DNA from: Candidatus Cloacimonadota bacterium
Lineage (GTDB): Bacteria > Cloacimonadota > Cloacimonadia > Cloacimonadales > WRIO01
Direction: 5' to 3'
Assembly (NCBI GenBank): GCA_023230175.1
Contig: JALNXV010000007.1
Location: 1-26,968, forward strand
Length of the DNA: 26,968 nucleotides
A program made the position numbers and the translations under genes. Positions within the stretch are counted from its first letter, which is position 1. The number at the start of each line of letters is the position of its first letter. The notes beneath the pieces are model-generated. The model did no database searches and was not told the origin of the DNA. It was given only the letters and a program-made list of their open reading frames with translations. Below are positions 22,602 to 26,968 of this stretch, one piece after another.

Positions 22602-22988
22602 TTAAGCCTCCTTAATTATTTCTAAAGCATTGACAGGGCATTTGGCTACACAAGCACCGCAAGCTATACATTTAAATGGGGTTTGCATATTATGATAATA
22701 TCTCATTACATTAGTAGGGCATTCAGCTACACAATTTAAACAGCCTATGCAAAGATTTTTGTTAATCATTACTACACCAAGATTATTGATTGTGATTGCC
22801 TGAGTTGGACATATTTTTACACATTCTCCGCATTGATTACAGATTGTAATATCAAAACCTTTGCTTAACTCTATAATGCGAATACAAGATTTTGCTGCAT
22901 TTGTTTCTTTAAAAAAAAGTTCAGAACAAACTTCTTCGCAAGTATGACAACCTATACATCTATCAGGATAAGTTTTTAAATACTTCAT
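22602..22988 (-). CDS. Four-cluster [4Fe-4S] ferredoxin-type protein
   Basis: The 128-residue protein is almost entirely Fe-S binding motifs. There are four C-x2-C-x2-C-x3-C groups: Cys11/14/17/21, Cys50/53/56/60, Cys80/83/86/90 and Cys107/110/113/117, enough for four [4Fe-4S] clusters, arranged like HycB-type electron-transfer subunits. The first group lacks the following proline (CSELF) that the other three have (CP). It has no signal peptide, so it works in the cytoplasm, and it probably accepts electrons from the AOR next to it. AGG lies upstream of the ATG at 22988 (GGAGGTAAA region). Cys35 lies outside the motifs. Confidence 0.93.
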   Translation of the reverse strand: MKYLKTYPDRCIGCHTCEEVCSELFFKETNAAKSCIRIIELSKGFDITICNQCGECVKICPTQAITINNLGVVMINKNLCIGCLNCVAECPTNVMRYYHNMQTPFKCIACGACVAKCPVNALEIIKEA

Positions 22989-23003
22989 TTTACCTCCGAA
23001 TTA

Positions 23004-23285
23004 TTACTTGTATGTGCAAATATATGCAGTTGTTTCTTTTACTTTAACCTTGAATTTTTGATTAGCTTGAACTATAAATGTTTCGCCTTTTGAGTAGGTT
23101 TCCCAGTCATTTTTGCCGGGTAATAAAACTGTTAACGCACCTGAAATAATAGTCATATATTCAATCTTAGATGTGCCAAATTCGTAGTCGCCGGAGATCA
23201 TTACTCCGACAGTTGAGTTACCTTCGTTGTTTTCTAAAGCAATTGATTTTACTTTACCGTCAAAATATTCATTTACTTTTAACAT
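23004..23285 (-). CDS. ppnP: Pyrimidine/purine nucleoside phosphorylase (PpnP)
   Basis: The cupin-fold enzyme (formerly UPF0345/YaiE) phosphorolyses several purine and pyrimidine nucleosides. The ATG at 23285 gives 93 residues, matching the E. coli protein of 94 in length and alignment: LKVNEYFDGKVKSIALENNEGNSTVGVMISGDYEFGT, EYMTIISGALTVLLPG, DWETYSKGETF and the C-terminal TTAYICTYK. An in-frame ATG at 23297 overlaps the GGAGG ribosome site and is rejected. It sits between the ThiS/MoaD-like gene and the ferredoxin gene of the AOR operon, an odd neighbour for a nucleoside salvage enzyme. Another role of the cupin cannot be excluded. Confidence 0.9.
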   Translation of the reverse strand: MLKVNEYFDGKVKSIALENNEGNSTVGVMISGDYEFGTSKIEYMTIISGALTVLLPGKNDWETYSKGETFIVQANQKFKVKVKETTAYICTYK

Positions 23286-23315
23286 TACTTCCTCCATAAT
23301 TTATATATTTTTCTT

Positions 23316-23519
23316 TTATCCACCGCTAATCATATGAATTAATAATACAATATCATTATCTTTAATGATTGTTATATCGTAGTCTTTTTTTGAAATTATG
23401 TCATTGTTGATTTTAACAATAATCTTTGGGAACGTATAATTTAATTTATTTAGAAGCTCTGAAATTGAGAGCTTTTCTTCATCAAAATGTTTTATATTAC
23501 CATTTACTTTTAACTTCAT
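23316..23519 (-). CDS. ThiS/MoaD-like beta-grasp sulfur carrier protein
   Basis: The 67-residue protein starts MKLKVNGNIKHF and ends in MISGG: the C-terminal Gly-Gly is the site that is adenylated and thiocarboxylated in ThiS and MoaD. The segment LSISELLNKLNYTFPKIIVKINNDII matches the ThiS/MoaD beta-grasp helix and strand pattern, and the length is normal. Thiamin genes are not nearby, while AOR-family enzymes need a dithiolene pterin cofactor, so the AOR context favours a MoaD-like role in sulfur insertion; sequence alone leans to ThiS-like. No MoaE/MoeB partner is visible. GGAG lies about 5 bases upstream. First gene of the operon. Confidence 0.8.
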   Translation of the reverse strand: MKLKVNGNIKHFDEEKLSISELLNKLNYTFPKIIVKINNDIISKKDYDITIIKDNDIVLLIHMISGG

Positions 23520-23533
23520 AAAGACTCCTAAGT

Positions 23534-23563
23534 CAAATATATAAATATATGGATTTTTGTAAA
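23534..23563 (-). promoter_or_regulatory. Candidate promoter of the ThiS-PpnP-ferredoxin-AOR operon
   Basis: On the minus strand TTTACA (23563-23558), an 18-base spacer and TATTTG (23539-23534) are seen. The last eight bases, TATATTTG (23541-23534), fit the Bacteroidetes -7 element TAnnTTTG exactly. The predicted start near 23527 would cut into the GGAG ribosome site at 23528-23525, so the real start may lie a few bases earlier. Confidence 0.45.
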
Positions 23564-23598
23564 GTCTTATTTGTTATTTTGTAATAAGATGAATCTAT

Positions 23599-23678
23599 TA
23601 ACCTACAGGTAAGGAACAGGGGAGCTCCAGGATGGAAAAAAGCATCTTGGAGCTCCCCTGTTCCTTGCCTGTAGGTTA
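23599..23678. repeat. Long hairpin element, copy 2
   Basis: Left arm 23600-23634 and right arm 23643-23677 pair over 35 bases with two G.T wobbles and no gaps; 23599/23678 adds a T-A pair. The loop is 8 bases (GAAAAAAG). The apical CTCCAGGATG / CATCTTGGAG matches copy 1 at 9120-9165, with the same wobble position. It lies between two divergent genes (ThiS-like and HAD), upstream of both, so terminator action for a neighbouring gene is unlikely. An in-frame minus-strand ORF across it (23533-23718) is probably spurious. Confidence 0.85.
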
Positions 23679-23763
23679 CAGTTTGTTTTTTTATAAGATT
23701 ATTAAAAATTAAGCTCATTTTAGTAATAATTAAATAATTATTATTCAGACTTAAGTTTTTTGA

Positions 23764-23792
23764 TTGACAATTTATTTGATATTTTAAAATTG
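23764..23792 (+). promoter_or_regulatory. Candidate promoter of the HAD gene (leaderless layout)
   Basis: TTGACA (23764-23769), a 17-base spacer and AAATTG (23787-23792); the final eight bases TAAAATTG (23785-23792) resemble TAnnTTTG. A start 7 bases after the last G (about 23799) leaves only about 2 bases before the ATG at 23801. No Shine-Dalgarno is present, which agrees with a leaderless message. Confidence 0.5.
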
Positions 23793-23800
23793 TAATTTAT

Positions 23801-24589
23801 ATGAAAAAATGGATAATAGCAATTGATTTACATGGGACTTTGCTTAATAATGAGTGGAAAATTTTAAAAAATGACCAATTAGAGTTAGCAAAGCTAATGG
23901 ACGAACTCGTCGATATGGCAGATTTTTATATCTGTACAGGAAATGATTATTCTTTTGTTAAAGAATATGTACCTGAGATTATATTAAATAAGATTAAAGG
24001 TTGTGTTTTAGAAACAGGTTGTATTGTTTTTGAAGATAAACAACAAGTAAATTATATTGATAATGAAATACAATCTCAACTTAATGATTTAAAAGAATAT
24101 TTGCAAGCAAAGCGATATAGTTTTGTTAAGTATTTTGCAAAAAGAGAGAGTACAATTAGCATCTTTACGAATGATAACGAGGGTGGTAAAAATCCCTTTG
24201 AGTTTTATCAATTACTTAGTGAAGATGTATCTAAACATCCTTTTGGAGAAAGTTTTTATCTCACTTGGTCAAGTGTGGCTCTTGACATTGTTCCTGTTGG
24301 ATTTTCTAAATGGGCTACTTTGAAAAAATTAGCAGAAGACAAATTAATCGTAAGCTTTATGGATTCATTTAATGATAAAGATATAGCAAAGAATTCATTT
24401 TTAACCTTTTTACCAAGTAACAGTTCTGAGAAACTTATCAGTTATTTACGTTCAGAAAATAAATTAGTTTTTCCTTTAAGTAAGTTTCATACAGTTAAAA
24501 ATCAGGTATTTATTTCAACAAAGGCATTTTCAGAAGGAGTGATTGACGGGTTAAGTATCTTTAAAAATTTTTATCATAGAGATAAATAA
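23801..24589 (+). CDS. HAD-superfamily (Cof-like, type IIB) hydrolase with altered motif I
   Basis: The 262-residue cytosolic protein has the four HAD motifs: motif I IAIDLHGTLL with nucleophile Asp9; motif II FYICTGND (42-49, Thr46); motif III VGFSKWATLKKL with Lys170; motif IV FMDSFNDKD (187-193), with Asp188 and Asp192. The cap between motifs II and III is of the type-II (C2) size, as in Cof/SPP-like sugar phosphatases. Motif I reads DLHGT: His11 replaces the second Asp, the usual general acid-base of DxDGT phosphatases, so activity may be altered or the substrate may differ. The U32 gene begins inside its stop codon (TAATG). Confidence 0.8.
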   Translation: MKKWIIAIDLHGTLLNNEWKILKNDQLELAKLMDELVDMADFYICTGNDYSFVKEYVPEIILNKIKGCVLETGCIVFEDKQQVNYIDNEIQSQLNDLKEYLQAKRYSFVKYFAKRESTISIFTNDNEGGKNPFEFYQLLSEDVSKHPFGESFYLTWSSVALDIVPVGFSKWATLKKLAEDKLIVSFMDSFNDKDIAKNSFLTFLPSNSSEKLISYLRSENKLVFPLSKFHTVKNQVFISTKAFSEGVIDGLSIFKNFYHRDK

Positions 24590-26640
24590 TGTCTAAAAAA
24601 AATAAGATAGAGTTATTGCTTCCTGCCGGTCATCCTGAAATGGCTCTTGCTGCTTTTGAAGGTGGAGCTGATGCAGTTTATGCCGGTCTTGATGATTTTA
24701 ATGCGAGAAAAAAAGCAAAGAATTTTAATTATAATGAACTTTTTACTTTGATTGACTATGCTCATAAAATAAATAAAAAAGTCTATGTTACTTTAAATAC
24801 TCTAGTAAAAAATAATGAAATAAAAAAGCTTATTGATGTCCTGTTAAAACTTGAACAGATTAAACCTGATGCTTTGATTATTCAAGATTGGGGCTTATTT
24901 TATTTATTAAAAAAACATTTTCCTGAATTGCCAATCCATGCATCAACTCAACTTGGAGTACATCATTCAAATAATGTAAAATATTGTGCTAAAAAAGGTT
25001 TTGAAAGAGTAATTTTAGCAAGAGAATTGAGCCTTGATGAGTTAGTTTCAATACAAAAAGATGCAGAAACACAATTAGAAATATTTGTTCATGGTGCTTT
25101 ATGTTATTCATTTTCCGGTTATTGTTTATTTAGTAGCTTTCTTGGAGGTATGAGTGCCAATAGAGGGATGTGTAAACAACCTTGTCGAAGACTTTTTAAC
25201 CTATCCAATGAACAGAAATATCTTTTTAGTTTAAAAGACTTAATGCTAATTGATTTTATCCCGAAATTAATGGAAATGAATATACATTCGTTGAAGATAG
25301 AAGGGCGTCTAAAATCTCTTGATTATGTTTATAATACAGCTAAAGCATATAAAATGGTAATTGATAATCCTAAGAAAATTGATGAGGCTAAAAAGATACT
25401 ACAAAATGATTTAGCACGCGAAAAAACAAGTTATTTTATGGGACAATCAGTTGCTGATACCTTTACTAAGACGCCAACTGTCGGTAAATTATTAGGTAGG
25501 ATTTCTTTTGTAGATAATAATGGGTTTCAGCTTGTTTTACAGTATGATTTAAGCATCAATTCAAAGCTCAGAATCATTACCGGTGTTGATACAGATACGC
25601 ATATTACTGATTTAAAAAAATTGTTTTTAATTGATGATATGGATGAGCTAATCAAAATAGATTTTGCAAAAAAAGGTCAAATTGTCTATATTCAATACAA
25701 TAAAGATAAAACTCTAAATCCCGGAGATGAAGTATATTTAGTTAGTAATCCCGATTTGCTCAAATACAAATTTAGTTTTAATAAAACATATTCTTATAAA
25801 TCAAATGACAGTAAAAAGAATAAGATTTTAAAAGATATCAAACTTCCTTCAATCGTTTCTCAAAATCAAGAAATATATTTACGTGTTGATCAACCTGATT
25901 GGCTTAGTGTCTTACCTTATGATGACCTTGACGGGGTCTTGCTGAATTTTACCAAAAAGGCTTGGGAAGAAACTAACGGATTGTTTGACTATATTTTGCA
26001 AAATTTAGACAAAGTTATTGTGGAACTACCATTATTTATTGCAGAATCAAATCTTGATTGGTACGCAAATCAAATTAATCTCTTGAGGTATAAAGGAATA
26101 AATAAATTTTGCTTAAGTCAATTATCTCAAAAAATGTTTTTTAATAATATTGTTAATAACGAAAAGTCTCTCGAATATCCTTTGATTATGACAAATGAAA
26201 ACGTTTATCTTTTAAATGACGTCGCTATAAAATATATTCAAGAAGAACAGATTGATTCATATATTTATCCCTTAGAAAATGATGTCGATAATATGATAAC
26301 CGGGAATGATAGATATGGCATTGTACCCGTCTATTTTTATCCAAAGCTCTTTTATTCCAGAATGCCAATAAATGTTAAACCGGAAGATTTAATAACTGAC
26401 CAAAATAATAGATATCGAAAGTTTATAAAAGAAGGAATTACTATTATTACTACTCATAACCCGGTTTCTTGGACTCAATACAGGGATAAACTATTATCAA
26501 AAGGCTTCTCTCGCTTTTTACTTGATTTATCTTTTAGCTATCCTCAAAATGGTGTCGTTAATAAACTTATTGATGATTTTAATAATTCAAAAATATTGAG
26601 TGATACAGGTAAATTTAACTTTAAAAAAGGTTTATGGTAA
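24589..26640 (+). CDS. U32 family protein, RlhA-like (DUF3656-containing)
   Basis: The 683-residue protein has an N-terminal U32 domain: LLLPAGHPEMALAAFEGGADAVYAGL (9-34), HASTQLGVHH (117-126), RVILARELSLDE (140-151) and KIEGRLKSLDYVY (236-248). The cysteines of HGALCYSFSGYC and ANRGMCKQPC (Cys172, Cys179, Cys195, Cys199) are the expected [4Fe-4S] ligands of U32 hydroxylases. The long C-terminal part (about 285-683) corresponds to the DUF3656-type extension. E. coli RlhA (653 residues) hydroxylates C2501 of 23S rRNA using prephenate-derived chemistry; TrhP, which acts on tRNA, is shorter, so length points to the RlhA group. Old annotation as collagenase-like peptidase is doubtful. It is coupled to the HAD gene by a one-base overlap. 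Confidence 0.88.
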   Translation: MSKKNKIELLLPAGHPEMALAAFEGGADAVYAGLDDFNARKKAKNFNYNELFTLIDYAHKINKKVYVTLNTLVKNNEIKKLIDVLLKLEQIKPDALIIQDWGLFYLLKKHFPELPIHASTQLGVHHSNNVKYCAKKGFERVILARELSLDELVSIQKDAETQLEIFVHGALCYSFSGYCLFSSFLGGMSANRGMCKQPCRRLFNLSNEQKYLFSLKDLMLIDFIPKLMEMNIHSLKIEGRLKSLDYVYNTAKAYKMVIDNPKKIDEAKKILQNDLAREKTSYFMGQSVADTFTKTPTVGKLLGRISFVDNNGFQLVLQYDLSINSKLRIITGVDTDTHITDLKKLFLIDDMDELIKIDFAKKGQIVYIQYNKDKTLNPGDEVYLVSNPDLLKYKFSFNKTYSYKSNDSKKNKILKDIKLPSIVSQNQEIYLRVDQPDWLSVLPYDDLDGVLLNFTKKAWEETNGLFDYILQNLDKVIVELPLFIAESNLDWYANQINLLRYKGINKFCLSQLSQKMFFNNIVNNEKSLEYPLIMTNENVYLLNDVAIKYIQEEQIDSYIYPLENDVDNMITGNDRYGIVPVYFYPKLFYSRMPINVKPEDLITDQNNRYRKFIKEGITIITTHNPVSWTQYRDKLLSKGFSRFLLDLSFSYPQNGVVNKLIDDFNNSKILSDTGKFNFKKGLW

Positions 26641-26679
26641 AATGAGTTATAGATATCTTGTTTCTCATAAAGGAAAACA

Positions 26680-26968
26680 ATGAATAATAAGAATTACAAA
26701 CCTGAATGGACTCCTAAAAATGCCGGCGATGAATATGCATCATCTGTTATGCCCGGTAAAATTGCTCAAATTAATCAAGTTAATAAAACAATAATTAAAG
26801 CAAAAAACCTTACAATTCAAGACTATAAAGATGGGATTCTTAATAAAGACAGGACTATTCTCGCTCGTGCTATTACCCTGATTGAAAGCAATTCTGAGAA
26901 GCATCTGGAAATGTCTCAAGAACTTATTAAAGAGATTTTACCTTTAACCGGTAAATCAGTAAGAATAG
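26680..26968 (+). CDS. meaB: MeaB (ArgK-type) methylmalonyl-CoA mutase chaperone GTPase, 3' end cut off
   Basis: Only the first 96 codons are in the window. After a variable N-terminus (MNNKNYKPEWTPKNAGDEYA), the segment DGILNKDRTILARAITLIESNS followed by EILPLTGKSVRI matches the MeaB/ArgK start (GDRRALARAIT-x-x-E ... LLPHTGKAxRIG), which immediately precedes the G1 P-loop, lying just outside the window. MeaB proofreads the adenosylcobalamin of methylmalonyl-CoA mutase with GTP, and suggests methylmalonyl-CoA metabolism in this organism. Start: ATG at 26680 with AGGAAA 4 bases upstream. It lies 39 bases after the U32 gene. Confidence 0.9.
   Translation, partial: MNNKNYKPEWTPKNAGDEYASSVMPGKIAQINQVNKTIIKAKNLTIQDYKDGILNKDRTILARAITLIESNSEKHLEMSQELIKEILPLTGKSVRI

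Noticed and set aside
23533..23718. A 61-residue minus-strand ORF
   Set aside because: It runs straight across the long hairpin and the promoter of the ThiS-like gene; its middle is just the palindrome translated, and it has no recognisable motif.
26642..26683. A 13-codon ORF between the U32 gene and meaB whose TGA overlaps the meaB ATG
   Set aside because: The overlap could allow coupling, but it has no ribosome site of its own and meaB has one (AGGAAA). Chance is the simpler explanation.

Overview
The window is an AT-rich, gene-dense stretch of chromosome from a bacterium with an outer membrane: it carries a PorV/PorQ-type barrel, a lipoprotein and signal peptidase II. Several things suggest an anaerobic fermenter of the FCB group: a 2-hydroxyacyl-CoA dehydratase-type activase, a tungsten aldehyde oxidoreductase with a polyferredoxin, an oxygen-sensitive ribonucleotide reductase activase, the start of MeaB, and promoters of the TTG-N18/19-TAnnTTTG kind. 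Candidatus Cloacimonadota is my best guess for the phylum, but this is inference and no marker gene proves it.

Layout: (1) Bases 1-7894, minus strand, a run of nine genes read leftwards: queH, a DUF2905 membrane protein, a deoxyhypusine-synthase-like protein, a DUF5683 protein, an ApbE flavin transferase, folE2, a double M16 peptidase, a BadF/HgdC-type activase and a PHP phosphoesterase cut by the window edge. (2) Bases 8071-20140, plus strand: trpS, a radical-SAM activase, a DUF4015 lipoprotein, then a tight run yggT-divIVA-PNP-traR/dksA-lspA-(OB-fold/FlgD surface protein)-(PorV/Q barrel)-(small coiled-coil membrane protein), followed after a terminator by an M48 peptidase with a TerB domain and a secreted SUMF1-domain protein. 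(3) Bases 20141-20440: a convergent non-coding stretch full of small hairpins. (4) Bases 20441-23519, minus strand: a ThiS/MoaD-like protein, PpnP, a four-cluster ferredoxin and a tungsten AOR, apparently one operon. (5) Bases 23801-26968, plus strand: a HAD-like protein, a U32 protein and the start of meaB.

How the genes fit together: FolE2 and QueH supply the first and last steps of queuosine synthesis. TraR/DksA, LspA, YggT and DivIVA form a housekeeping envelope/division block whose order recalls the ylmG-divIVA-(ileS)-lspA order of Gram-positives. The OB/FlgD surface protein followed by the PorV/Q barrel looks like an exported cargo next to an outer-membrane partner. The AOR, ferredoxin and ThiS/MoaD set looks like a tungstopterin redox unit, with a nucleoside phosphorylase-like cupin inserted.

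The most unusual non-coding signals are two long hairpins (9120-9165 and 23599-23678) that share the same apical sequence, the same 8-nt loop length and the same G.T wobble but have diverged, partly compensatory, lower stems. There is also a repeated promoter layout that predicts two nearly leaderless genes (queH and the HAD gene). I see no CRISPR array, tRNA, rRNA, transposase or phage gene.
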